Below are positions 41,033-49,556 of a DNA stretch of 64,000 nucleotides, piece after piece (within the stretch, counting starts at the first letter, position 1; each line of letters starts with the position of its first letter). Origin of the DNA: Leifsonia aquatica (GTDB lineage: Bacteria; Actinomycetota; Actinomycetes; Actinomycetales; Microbacteriaceae). Made by a program: the position numbers and the translations under genes. Under the pieces are notes generated by a model. The model saw only the letters and a list, made by a program, of their open reading frames with translations. It had not been told where the DNA came from and did no database searches. The stretch spans positions 620,001-684,000 of the forward strand of contig NZ_JACHVP010000001.1 in assembly GCF_014190775.1 (NCBI RefSeq). The letters are read 5' to 3'.

Positions 41033-42493
41033 ATTTCCGCTCCGACCTCCACGACCGAGCCGACCGAGCCGACCGCCACGGGTCGCTTCGACCGCTTCTT
41101 CGAGATCACCAAGCGCGGCACGACCTGGGCCACCGAGGTCCGCGGCGGCGTGCTGACGTTCGTGACGATGGCGTACATCGTCATCCTGAACCCGCTCATC
41201 CTGGGCGGCACGCCGGACGTCTCCGGCCACTCGCTGCAGGGCGCACAGGTCGCCGCGGTCACCGCGCTGAGCGCGGGCGTCATGACGGTGCTGTTCGGTC
41301 TTGTGGCGCGTCTGCCGTTCGCCTTCGCCGCCGGACTGGGCATCAACTCGTTCCTCGCGGTGAACGTGGTGCAGGTGCTCACCTGGCAGGAGGCGATGGG
41401 GCTCGTCGTCATCAACGGCCTCATCATCGTGCTGCTGTCGGCGACCGGCCTGCGCAAGCTGATCTTCAACGCCGTCCCGGCGCAGCTCAAGACGGCGATC
41501 ACGGTCGGCATCGGCCTCTTCATCGCGTTCATCGGCTTCGTGGACAGCGGCTTCGTGCGCAGCACGAACATGTCGTCGCCGCCCGTGCAGCTCGGCGAGG
41601 CGGGCTCCATCGCGACCGTCCCGACCCTGATCTTCCTGCTCGCCCTCGTGATCATGGGCGTGCTCATGGCCCGCAAGGTCAAGGGCGCCCTGCTCATCGG
41701 CATCGTCGCGGCCACCGTCGTCGCGATCATCGTGGAGGCCATCTGGCCGGTCGGCCCGTCGATGGGCGGCAAGAACGCCGGCGGCTGGAACCTCACGGTC
41801 CCGCAGCTCCCGAGCTCCCTCGTCTCGCTGCCGAACCTGGGCCTCGTCGGCCAGGTCGACATCTTCGGCTCCTTCGGCCGCATCGGCGCGCTGGCCGCGA
41901 TCATGCTGGTCTTCACCCTCGTCTTCACGAACTTCTTCGACGCCATGGGGTCGATGACGGGCCTCGCGCGCAGCGCCGGGCTGGCGAAGGAGGACGGCAC
42001 GTTCCCGCGCCTGCAGCCCGCGCTCATCGTGGAGGGCGTCGGTGCGGTGGTCGGCGGTGCGACCTCCTCGTCGTCCAACACGGTGTTCGTCGAGTCCGCG
42101 TCGGGCATCGGCGAGGGCGCCCGGACCGGTTTCGCATCGGTCATCACCGGTGTGCTCTTCCTGCTCGCGATGTTCTTCACCCCGCTGACCCAGGTAGTCC
42201 CGCTGGAGGTCGCGGCCGCGGCGCTCGTCATCGTCGGTGCGCTCATGGTCGTGCAGATCCGCCACATCGACTTCAGCGAGTTCTCGAGCGTGCTGCCGGT
42301 GTTCCTGACGATCATCGTCATGCCGCTGACCTACTCGATCGCCAATGGCATCGGCGTCGGCTTCATCAGCTGGGTGCTGGTCCGGTCGCTGTCGGGCAAA
42401 GCCCGCGAGATCAGCCCGCTGCTGTGGGTCGTGGCCGCCGGCTTCCTGATCTACTTCGCCCGCGGACCGATCGAGGCGTTCCTCCCGCACTAG
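41033..42493 (+). CDS. NCS2/AzgA-type purine permease with an apparent ATT start
   Basis: A 486-residue purine (adenine/guanine/hypoxanthine) permease. Conserved segments include RFDRFFEITKRGTTWATEVR, LTFVTMAYIVILNPLIL, FTNFFDAMGSMTGLA and GATSSSSNTVFVESA. The in-frame region from the TGA at 40988 to the GTG at 41150 contains no ATG, GTG, TTG or CTG, yet it encodes the family's conserved N-terminus. ATT at 41033 lies 6 bases after GGGAG (41022-41026) and gives MSAPTSTTEPTEP. ATC at 41030 is possible but too close (3 bases). Starting at GTG 41150 would remove 39 conserved residues. Confidence 0.88.
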   Translation: MSAPTSTTEPTEPTATGRFDRFFEITKRGTTWATEVRGGVLTFVTMAYIVILNPLILGGTPDVSGHSLQGAQVAAVTALSAGVMTVLFGLVARLPFAFAAGLGINSFLAVNVVQVLTWQEAMGLVVINGLIIVLLSATGLRKLIFNAVPAQLKTAITVGIGLFIAFIGFVDSGFVRSTNMSSPPVQLGEAGSIATVPTLIFLLALVIMGVLMARKVKGALLIGIVAATVVAIIVEAIWPVGPSMGGKNAGGWNLTVPQLPSSLVSLPNLGLVGQVDIFGSFGRIGALAAIMLVFTLVFTNFFDAMGSMTGLARSAGLAKEDGTFPRLQPALIVEGVGAVVGGATSSSSNTVFVESASGIGEGARTGFASVITGVLFLLAMFFTPLTQVVPLEVAAAALVIVGALMVVQIRHIDFSEFSSVLPVFLTIIVMPLTYSIANGIGVGFISWVLVRSLSGKAREISPLLWVVAAGFLIYFARGPIEAFLPH

Positions 42494-42505
42494 GCGGCGT
42501 CGCGC

Positions 42506-42551
42506 GATCCGGCTCGGGGAAACCCCCGAGCCGGATCCGGGGGTTTCCCCG
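42506..42551. repeat. overlapping mutually exclusive hairpins
   Basis: GATCCGGCTCGGGG (42506-42519) pairs perfectly with CCCCGAGCCGGATC (42524-42537). CGGGGAAACCCCCG (42515-42528) pairs perfectly with CGGGGGTTTCCCCG (42538-42551). The two 14-bp stems share 42515-42519 and 42524-42528, so only one can form at a time. The element starts 13 bases after the purine permease stop and ends 37 bases before the next start. It may terminate, attenuate or bind a protein. Confidence 0.7.
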
Positions 42552-42587
42552 ATACCGGCGAAACACGCCGCCCGCTTGACTGGACGC

Positions 42588-42917
42588 ATGACCAGCACGG
42601 ACACGCAGAGCCCGAGTTCCCCGCACGCTTACCCGCAGACCGCGGCCCCGACCAACTCGGCGGACTACCGCACCCTCAGCGTCACGAGCTTCGTGCTCGG
42701 CCTCGCCTCGATCGTGTTCGGCTGGACCTTCGTCGCCCCGATCGCGGGCCTGGTCGTCGGCATCATCGCGCTCGGCCGCGAACCGCTCGGCCGGACCTTC
42801 GCCGTCTGGGGGATCGTGCTGAACGCGCTCATGCTGTTCGGTGTCCTCCTCGGCCTCGTGCTCGCGCTCGCCGGCATCGGCCTCGGCCTGACCTTCCTGC
42901 CGTTCGCCTTCCTCTGA
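42588..42917 (+). CDS. DUF4190-like small membrane protein
   Basis: A 109-residue protein: a Ser/Thr/Pro-rich N-terminus of about 35 residues, then two membrane hairpins (LSVTSFVLGLASIVFGWTFV with PIAGLVVGIIALG, and TFAVWGIVLNALMLFGVLLG). The order SVTSFVLGL then APIAGLVVGIIALGRE is typical of DUF4190-type proteins. The ATG at 42588 follows TTGACT by 6 bases; an upstream TTG in frame is less likely. Function unknown. It lies directly downstream of the overlapping hairpins. Confidence 0.75.
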   Translation: MTSTDTQSPSSPHAYPQTAAPTNSADYRTLSVTSFVLGLASIVFGWTFVAPIAGLVVGIIALGREPLGRTFAVWGIVLNALMLFGVLLGLVLALAGIGLGLTFLPFAFL

Positions 42918-42969
42918 CGCGGGAGGCGCTCTGATCAGGGCGGCGCTCATCGCCTGAGAGAATGGACGG

Positions 42970-43653
42970 ATGGAACAGCCTCACCTCGTCCGCCCGCACA
43001 GCTACGTCGTGCGCGGACGGAAGACCGAAGCGCAGCAGCGCGCGATCGACGAGCTCTGGCCCGACTACGGCGTGGACTTCGACGGCTCGCCCCTCGACCT
43101 GGACGCGATCTTCGGCCGCACGGCGCCGCGCACGGTCGAGATCGGCTTCGGCAACGGTGAGAACCTGCTCACCCTCGCCGAGCGGCATCCCGAGCGCGAC
43201 TTCCTCGGCGTGGAAGTGCACGGTGCCGGTGTCGGTCGTGTGCTCGCCGGGATGCGCGACCGCGGGCTCACGAACATCCGGGTGGTGCGGCACGACGCGG
43301 TGGAGGTGTTCCACACCGGGCTCGCCGCGGGCAGCGTGGCGGAGGTGCTGATCTTCTTCCCCGACCCGTGGCCGAAGGTGCGCCACCACCGCCGGCGGCT
43401 CGTGCAGCCGGACGTCGTGAAGATCATCCTCCCGGCGCTCTCGTCCGACGGCGTGCTGCGGCTCGCGACCGACTGGGAACCGTACGCCGAGCACATGCTC
43501 GAGGTGCTCGACGCCGAGCCCGCGCTGGTGAACGTCGCGGGTGACGCGCACTTCGTCCCGCGCCCGGAGGACCGCCCCGTCACGAAGTTCGAGCGGCGCG
43601 GAGAGAAGCTGGGCCACGCGATCTTCGACCTGGAGTACCGCCCTCGTCCGTAG
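42970..43653 (+). CDS. trmB: tRNA (guanine-N7-)-methyltransferase
   Basis: Methylates G46 of tRNA using S-adenosylmethionine; 227 residues. Seen: SYVVRGRKTEAQQRAID, the SAM motif TVEIGFGNGENLLTLA, DFLGVEVHGAGVGRVL, the catalytic FFPDPWPKVRHHRRRLV, and the C-terminal TKFERRGEKLGHAIFDL. GAGAAT 6 bases before the ATG could be a leaderless -10. Its TAG stop codon is the first half of the -10 hexamer of the next gene. Confidence 0.95.
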   Translation: MEQPHLVRPHSYVVRGRKTEAQQRAIDELWPDYGVDFDGSPLDLDAIFGRTAPRTVEIGFGNGENLLTLAERHPERDFLGVEVHGAGVGRVLAGMRDRGLTNIRVVRHDAVEVFHTGLAAGSVAEVLIFFPDPWPKVRHHRRRLVQPDVVKIILPALSSDGVLRLATDWEPYAEHMLEVLDAEPALVNVAGDAHFVPRPEDRPVTKFERRGEKLGHAIFDLEYRPRP

Positions 43654-43656
43654 GAT
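43651..43656 (+). promoter_or_regulatory. -10 hexamer overlapping the trmB stop codon
   Basis: TAGGAT begins with the TAG stop of trmB and ends 6 bases before the ATG of the aldehyde dehydrogenase gene. The spacing matches leaderless promoters elsewhere in this window. Confidence 0.55.
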
Positions 43657-43662
43657 GGGCGC

Positions 43663-45063
43663 ATGACCACTGGGCTCACCGCCATCGGGCAGACCGCCGA
43701 CGCTCTGCGCACGACCTTCGACAGCGGGGCGACCACGCCCCTCGCCTGGCGGGTGGCGCAGCTGCGCGCCCTCCGGAGACTGCTCACCGAGCGTGCCGCG
43801 GAGCTGGAGGACGCGCTCCTCGCCGACCTCGCGAAGAACCCGACGGAGTCGCAGATCGCCGAGATCGGCTTCGTCGTCGGCGAGATCGACCACATGCTCC
43901 GCAACCTGCGCCGCTGGCTGCGGCCGAAGCGCGTGGGCGTTCCCGGGGCCCTGCTCCCCGGAAAGGCCTTCACGATGCTGGAGCCGGTCGGCGTCGTGCT
44001 CGTCATCGCGCCCTGGAACTACCCGGTGCAGCTGCTGCTCGCCCCGCTCGTCGGGGCGCTGGCGGCCGGGAACGCGGTCGTGCTGAAGCCGTCGGAGCTC
44101 GCTCCGGCCACCTCCGCCGCGATGGCGCGTCTCATCCCGCAGTACCTGGACACGCGGGCGGTCGCGGTCGTGGAGGGTGCGGTGCCCGAGACGACCGAGC
44201 TGCTCGCGCTCCGCTGGGACCACATCTTCTTCACCGGGAACGGCCGGGTCGGCCGCATCGTGGCCGCCGCGGCCGTCGAGCACCTCACGCCGGTCACCCT
44301 CGAGCTCGGCGGCAAGTCGCCGGTCTACGTCGACGACTCGGTCGACATCGCGGCCGCCGCGCGCCGCATCGCCTGGGGCAAGTTCATGAACGCCGGGCAG
44401 ACCTGCGTCGCCCCCGACTACGTCCTCGCGACGTCGTCGGTCGCCGCGCGGCTGGCCGACGCGCTGCGCGTCGCGATCCGCGAGCTGTACGGCGACGACC
44501 CGGCGCAGAGCCCCGACTACGGGCGCATCGTCGACGACCGCCAGTTCACGCGGCTGGCCGGCCTCCTCGACGGCGCCGGGACCACGGCGGTCGGAGGCGG
44601 TCAGGATGCGGCGAGCCGTTATCTCGCCCCGACGGTGCTCACCGACGTGCCGCGCGACGCCGCCGTGATGGCGGAGGAGATCTTCGGCCCCATCCTCCCG
44701 ATCGTGCCGGTGACCGGCCTCGACGACGCGATCCGCTTCATCCGGGCGGGCGACAAGCCGCTCGCGCTCTACGCCTTCACCGAGCGCGCCGCCGTGCGCC
44801 GCCGCATCCTGACCGAGACGAGCTCCGGAGCGGTGGGCTTCGGGGTCCCGGCGGCGCACCTCGCCGTCGGCGGACTGCCGTTCGGCGGCGTGGGGGAGAG
44901 CGGGGCCGGCGCCTATCACGGCGAGCGGTCGCTGCGGGTCTTCAGTCACGAGAAGGCCGTGCTGAGCAAGCCGCTCGCACCCGACACGATGAAGCTGATC
45001 TACCCGCCGTACACGGAGGGCAAGGACCGCTTCGCCCGCGGCCTCCTGCGCAAGCTGGGCTGA
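43663..45063 (+). CDS. ALDH3-type aldehyde dehydrogenase
   Basis: A 466-residue aldehyde dehydrogenase of the class 3/fatty aldehyde type. Seen: [51 protein letters not shown], the glutamate in [13 protein letters not shown], the nucleophile cysteine in [13 protein letters not shown], and [13 protein letters not shown]. The shorter length and the [16 protein letters not shown]-terminus match the ALDH3 branch. Leaderless start: TAGGAT overlaps the trmB stop 6 bases before the ATG. Substrate not determined. Confidence 0.92.
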   Translation: MTTGLTAIGQTADALRTTFDSGATTPLAWRVAQLRALRRLLTERAAELEDALLADLAKNPTESQIAEIGFVVGEIDHMLRNLRRWLRPKRVGVPGALLPGKAFTMLEPVGVVLVIAPWNYPVQLLLAPLVGALAAGNAVVLKPSELAPATSAAMARLIPQYLDTRAVAVVEGAVPETTELLALRWDHIFFTGNGRVGRIVAAAAVEHLTPVTLELGGKSPVYVDDSVDIAAAARRIAWGKFMNAGQTCVAPDYVLATSSVAARLADALRVAIRELYGDDPAQSPDYGRIVDDRQFTRLAGLLDGAGTTAVGGGQDAASRYLAPTVLTDVPRDAAVMAEEIFGPILPIVPVTGLDDAIRFIRAGDKPLALYAFTERAAVRRRILTETSSGAVGFGVPAAHLAVGGLPFGGVGESGAGAYHGERSLRVFSHEKAVLSKPLAPDTMKLIYPPYTEGKDRFARGLLRKLG

Positions 45064-45239
45064 GCGGCCGGCCGAGCGGGCACGCACGAGCAGCTCGCTC
45101 GGCGGTGTCTCGGATTCGAGACGGATCGTCCACCGCGCCTCCAGGGCCCCGCGGTAGGTTGGTGCTGTCGGCGGCCACGAACGGCCGACACCCCCGCGCC
45201 GGTCCGTCCGGCGAGCCAACCGCACAACGAGAGGCAACG

Positions 45240-46805
45240 GTGCCAACCGTGAACCCGCCAACCATGATGGATGATCCCCAGACCCAGCCCGTTCCCGTGA
45301 TCCCGGCGTCGATCGTCGACGCCTCGGAGAACGTGTCCGACGTGCCCGATCCGAGCGCGGCGACCGGGCCGACCCGCACCGAGACCGACTCGCTCGGCAG
45401 CCGTGAGATCCCGGCCGACGCCTACTGGGGCGTGCACACCTCCCGTGCGCTCGAGAACTTCTCCATCGCCAAGCGACCGATCTCGGTCTACCCCGATCTG
45501 ATCGTCGCGCTCGCCAGCGTCAAGCAGGCGGCCGCTCGCGCCAACCTCGAGATCGGCGTCCTGGAGCCGCACAAGGCCGACCTGATCGACCGCGCCTGCC
45601 AGCTCATCATCGACGGCCGCTTCCACGACCAGTTCGTGGTCGGCGTCATGCAGGGCGGTGCCGGCACGTCGACGAACATGAACGCCAACGAGGTCATCGC
45701 CAACGTCGCGCTCGAGCTCGACGGCCGGCCGAAGGGCGACTACGCGACGCTCAGCCCGATCGACGACGTCAACCGCAGCCAGAGCACGAACGACACGTAC
45801 CCGACGGCGATCAAGATCGCGCTCACGTTCGCTCTCGCCCATCTCCTCGACCAGCTGGCCCTGCTGCGCGACTCGTTCGCGAGCAAGGGGGAGGAGTTCC
45901 GGCACATCCTGAAGGTAGGCCGCACCCAGCTGCAGGATGCCGTCCCGATGACCCTCGGCCAGGAGTTCCACGGCTTCGCCACCACGCTCACGGAGGACCA
46001 CGCGCGTCTCACCGAGACCAAGTGGCTGCTCGCCGAGATCAACCTCGGTGCGACCGCCATCGGCACCGGTATCACGGCCGACCCGGGATACGCGGCCGCC
46101 GCGGTGCGCCATCTCAACGCGATCACCGGTCTCAACCTCGAATCCGCGCCCGACCTGATCGAGTCGACCAGCGACGCGGGCGCGTTCATGTCGTTCTCCG
46201 GCTCGCTCAAGCGCAGCGCGATCAAGCTCTCGAAGATCTGCAATGACCTCCGGCTGCTCTCCTCGGGCCCGCAGGCGGGGCTGGGCGAGATCAACCTCCC
46301 GCCGCGCCAGGCCGGGTCCAGCATCATGCCGGGCAAGGTCAACCCGGTCATCCCGGAGGTCGTCAACCAGGTGGCCTTCTCCGTCGCCGGCGCCGACGTC
46401 ACCGTCACGATGGCGGCCGAGGGGGGTCAGCTGCAGCTCAACGCGTTCGAGCCCGTCATCGCCCATTCGCTGCTGCAGAGCATCACGTGGATGACGCAGG
46501 CCTTCCACACCCTGCGCGTCAACTGCGTCGACGGCATCACGGCCAACGTGGAGCGGCTCGGCGCGATGGTCGGCTCGTCGGTCGGCGTCATCACCGCACT
46601 CACCCCGCACATCGGCTACGCGGCCGCGGCCGCCCTCGCCAAGTCGGCGCTGCTGACCGGCCACAACGTGGCCGACCTCGTGGTGGACGCGAAGCTGATG
46701 AGCCGCGAGGAGGTCACCCGCCTGCTCTCGCCGGCCCGCCTGAGCGGACTGGAGACCGTCACCACGGCCATCCCGGTGATCGACGTGGAGGCGGCGACGG
46801 ACTAG
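45240..46805 (+). CDS. aspA: aspartate ammonia-lyase
   Basis: Aspartase of 521 residues converting aspartate to fumarate and ammonia. Seen: DAYWGVHTSRALENF, VMQGGAGTSTNMNANEVIA, SQSTNDTYPTAIKIAL and the superfamily signature GSSIMPGKVNPVIPEV with the catalytic serine loop. AspA rather than fumarase C is favoured by GGAGTSTNMN and VGRTQLQDAVP. The GTG at 45240 has GAGAGG 5 bases upstream; it gives a 50-residue Pro/Thr/Ser-rich extension absent from E. coli AspA. A later ATG (45264) would shorten this but lacks a ribosome site. Confidence 0.92.
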   Translation: MPTVNPPTMMDDPQTQPVPVIPASIVDASENVSDVPDPSAATGPTRTETDSLGSREIPADAYWGVHTSRALENFSIAKRPISVYPDLIVALASVKQAAARANLEIGVLEPHKADLIDRACQLIIDGRFHDQFVVGVMQGGAGTSTNMNANEVIANVALELDGRPKGDYATLSPIDDVNRSQSTNDTYPTAIKIALTFALAHLLDQLALLRDSFASKGEEFRHILKVGRTQLQDAVPMTLGQEFHGFATTLTEDHARLTETKWLLAEINLGATAIGTGITADPGYAAAAVRHLNAITGLNLESAPDLIESTSDAGAFMSFSGSLKRSAIKLSKICNDLRLLSSGPQAGLGEINLPPRQAGSSIMPGKVNPVIPEVVNQVAFSVAGADVTVTMAAEGGQLQLNAFEPVIAHSLLQSITWMTQAFHTLRVNCVDGITANVERLGAMVGSSVGVITALTPHIGYAAAAALAKSALLTGHNVADLVVDAKLMSREEVTRLLSPARLSGLETVTTAIPVIDVEAATD

Positions 46806-46816
46806 CGCCCGGGCGC

Positions 46817-47728
46817 TCAGGCGCGCGCGTCCGCCTCGCGGAACAGGGCGATCATGTCGCGCCCGAGCTGGTGGGGCGCCGTCTCGCACGGGCTGTGCCC
46901 GGTGCGGTAGACGGCGAGGCGTGCGCCGAGTGCGTCCGCGTTCGCGGCGTGGAGAGGCGTCGGCCACAGGTCGTGGTCGCCCGTTGCCACCAGCACCGGG
47001 ATGCCGCTCGCGGCGACGCGGGCGCGCACGTCCGGCACGCGCTTCATCAGGCCGACCATGTCATCCACGCTGGACCGCCGCGTCAGGTCGAAGCGGGAGC
47101 GCACGAAGGCGAGACGGCTGGGCGGGACCTTGTTCTTGTTCGTGACGATGCCCCAGATCATCAGCCCCGCGCCCTGGTGCCCGTTCAGGAGCCAGCTGAG
47201 CCAGCCGATCACCCGCACGCCGCGGAAGGCCTGCCCCGGCTCCGGCGGCGTCGTCAGCAGCGTGAGGGAGCGGAACAGCTCGGGATGCTCGACCAGCGCG
47301 AGCTGCGCCACGATGCCGGCGAAGGAGTAACCGAGCACGTGCGCCGCGCCGCCGTCGAGGAGGAACGCGACGAAGTCCGAGACCAGCAGGTCGTACGTGT
47401 AGTGACCGCCCGGGGGAGGCCCGGCGTCAGCCGACTCGTACTGCCCGGCGAGGTCGTAGCTCTGCACGTAGTAGCCGGCGGCGACCAGGATGGGGGCGAG
47501 GAGGTAGAAGTCCTCCTTCGACCCGGTCGCTCCCGGCACCATGACGACGCGCGGGTCCGCCGGGTCGCCGAGGGAGGCGACCGCCAGCTCACCACTGGGC
47601 GCGGCGAAGCGCGAGAAGACCGTGCCGACGGGCGCGATCGACCAGTCGATGTCAGGCAGAGCGGCGTCGAGACGTGCGGCCTCGCCGCCGTCTCCCGTGA
47701 TGCCGGGCCGGCGCTCTCCGATGGACAT
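46817..47728 (-). CDS. alpha/beta-hydrolase
   Basis: A 303-residue alpha/beta-hydrolase. Seen: the oxyanion-hole region VMVPGATGSKEDFY, the nucleophile elbow LGYSFAGIVAQ, the acid in VATGDHDLWPTP and the histidine in YRTGHSPCETAP. A 35-residue N-terminal extension precedes the core and no signal peptide is present. TAGCGT (47735-47740, minus strand) lies 6 bases before the ATG, so the mRNA should be leaderless. It converges with aspA across 11 bases. Substrate unknown. Confidence 0.88.
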   Translation of the reverse strand: MSIGERRPGITGDGGEAARLDAALPDIDWSIAPVGTVFSRFAAPSGELAVASLGDPADPRVVMVPGATGSKEDFYLLAPILVAAGYYVQSYDLAGQYESADAGPPPGGHYTYDLLVSDFVAFLLDGGAAHVLGYSFAGIVAQLALVEHPELFRSLTLLTTPPEPGQAFRGVRVIGWLSWLLNGHQGAGLMIWGIVTNKNKVPPSRLAFVRSRFDLTRRSSVDDMVGLMKRVPDVRARVAASGIPVLVATGDHDLWPTPLHAANADALGARLAVYRTGHSPCETAPHQLGRDMIALFREADARA

Positions 47729-47771
47729 GCATTCACGCTAGCCGACGGCGGGCGTGATTGCAGTCACCGCG

Positions 47772-48647
47772 TCACGTGACGCGGCAGTAGGTCGTCAGGT
47801 AGCCGATCCCGCCGATGGAGACGGTCACGGTGGACTTGTCGCGGAGGAACACCGGGGGCGTGCGCGAGTAGCCGGCGCCGCCCGGGCTGCCGGTCGAGAT
47901 CAGGGTGCCCGGCTGGATGGTCGCGGAGTGCGAGAGGAACTCGATGATCTGCGCCACCGAGCGCACCATGTCGGCCGTCGAGGCGTCCTGCAGGATGGTG
48001 CCGTCGACATTGGTGGTGAGCCACAGATCCTGCGGGTCGGCGACCTCGTCGGCGGTGACGACGACGGGCCCGTTGGGGGTGAAGCCGTCGAACGACTTGC
48101 AGCGCGACCACTGCGCCTCGGAGAACTGGAGGTCGCGCGCCGTGATGTCGTTGACCACGGTGTACCCCCACACGTAGTCGAGGGCGTCGCGGGCGGAGAC
48201 GTTGCGCGCCGGGCGCCCGATGATCACGCCGAGCTCGGCCTCGTAATCCACCTGCGTGGTGAGGTCCTCGGGCCAGGAGGTGGTGCCGCCGTGCCCGGCG
48301 AGCGAGTTCGGCCAGAGCGAGAACACGGTCGCCGCCTTCTCGCTGCGCAGCTTGAGCTCCGAGGCGTGGGCCGCGTAGTTGGCGCCGATCGCGATGACCT
48401 GCGGGGGTCGCAGCACGGCCGAGGCGTGCCGCAGCTCCGTCACCGGGGCGAGCGGACGACCGGTCGCGACCGCTTCGTCGACGATGGAGCGCACCTGCTC
48501 GAGGGCGCCCTCCCCGCGTTCGATGAGGTCCTGGAGGTCGCGCGGGGCGTCGGGCATGACCTCGTCGAGGAAGAGGGCGCCGTCGGCCACGACGGCGGCC
48601 AGGCGCGGCGTCGCGTCGGGGGTGGTGCTGAGGTGCGAGAATCTCAC
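47772..48647 (-). CDS. fumarylacetoacetate hydrolase-family protein
   Basis: A 291-residue FAH-superfamily enzyme (hydrolase or decarboxylase of 2-oxo-acid ring-cleavage products). Metal-site motifs: DYEAELGVIIGRPARN, YTVVNDITARDLQF and LISTGSPGGAGYSRTPPVFL; AIGANYAAHASEL precedes them. The GTG at 48647 is chosen because TAGGTT (48655-48660, minus strand) is 7 bases upstream; the TTG at 48656 overlaps that hexamer. No other aromatic-degradation gene is adjacent, so the pathway is undefined. Confidence 0.88.
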   Translation of the reverse strand: MRFSHLSTTPDATPRLAAVVADGALFLDEVMPDAPRDLQDLIERGEGALEQVRSIVDEAVATGRPLAPVTELRHASAVLRPPQVIAIGANYAAHASELKLRSEKAATVFSLWPNSLAGHGGTTSWPEDLTTQVDYEAELGVIIGRPARNVSARDALDYVWGYTVVNDITARDLQFSEAQWSRCKSFDGFTPNGPVVVTADEVADPQDLWLTTNVDGTILQDASTADMVRSVAQIIEFLSHSATIQPGTLISTGSPGGAGYSRTPPVFLRDKSTVTVSIGGIGYLTTYCRVT

Positions 48648-48744
48648 ACCCTCCAACCTATCGGGGAGGAGGGGGCCGCGGTACTCGACAGGCAGTCGGT
48701 TCGAAGGCTGTCCGGTCGACGCGGTGTCGAACGTGAGAGAGCGT

Positions 48745-49521
48745 TCAGGCCACCGCGCCGGTCGCGTCCTCCGCGTGCTCCTCGCGCCAGCGGCGGCGGG
48801 CAGCGCGCCGCCGCCACGGCGACTCCTCCGGCAGGTGCATCCACAGCGTCCCGAACGCCCAGGAGAGCCGCCGGCCGAAACCGTGCCAGGTCGAGAACGG
48901 GCGCGCCGAGATCCCGACCGTGAGCCGCTCGTCGTAGCGCACGATCACGCCGGGGTCGAGGTGGAAGGCGAGATCGAGGTCGTCGTGCACCTCGCGGAGG
49001 TCGCGGTGGACGCGGCTGCGAGCGTCGGCCCAGACCTCCCGGCGCATGGCGAAGTTGGAGCCGAAGATCGGGGGATGCCCGAGCCAGATCTCCATCGACC
49101 AGAAGTAGCCGCCGATGTAGAGCACCTGGCCGAGGCCGGCGACGAACGGGTTGCCGTCGTAGAAGACGCCCGGGCCGGTGAGCACGCCGATCTCGGGGGC
49201 GTCCACGAACTCGGCCTCGATGTGCAGGAGCCAGTCGACGGGCGGGCGGGAGTCGGCGTCGATGCGGGCGATGATGTCGCCGGTGGCCGCGTCGTAGCCG
49301 GTAGCGGCCGCGGGCCAGATGCCGCGCACGGGCTGCTCCAGGACGCGGGCGCCGGCGGCGCGGGCCACGGCCGCCGTGTCGTCGGTGCTGCCGTTGTCGA
49401 CGACGATGATCTCGTCGGCCGGACGCAGCTGCGTCGCGAGGTCGCCGAGGCTGCGCCGGAGCATCTCCGCGTCGTCGAGGGCCGGGATGACGACGGTGAT
49501 CGTGGGCACTTCTGGCGTCAC
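48745..49521 (-). CDS. glycosyltransferase family 2 protein
   Basis: A 258-residue GT-A glycosyltransferase. Seen: the nucleotide-sugar site TVVIPALDDAEML, DEIIVVDNGSTDDTAAVARA, the metal-binding IIARIDADSRPPVDWL (Asp-x-Asp) and the acceptor-side HRDLREVHDDLDLAFHLD. One hydrophobic stretch (GLGQVLYIGGYFWSMEIWLG) could contact the membrane. The GTG at 49521 follows GGTGGGAGG closely; GTG 49509 is an alternative. A TAGGAT hexamer at 49554-49559 (minus strand) would give a 26-base leader. Confidence 0.85.
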   Translation of the reverse strand: MTPEVPTITVVIPALDDAEMLRRSLGDLATQLRPADEIIVVDNGSTDDTAAVARAAGARVLEQPVRGIWPAAATGYDAATGDIIARIDADSRPPVDWLLHIEAEFVDAPEIGVLTGPGVFYDGNPFVAGLGQVLYIGGYFWSMEIWLGHPPIFGSNFAMRREVWADARSRVHRDLREVHDDLDLAFHLDPGVIVRYDERLTVGISARPFSTWHGFGRRLSWAFGTLWMHLPEESPWRRRAARRRWREEHAEDATGAVA

Positions 49522-49556
49522 CCCTCCCACCTCGTCCGACCGGTTGTGATGCGATC

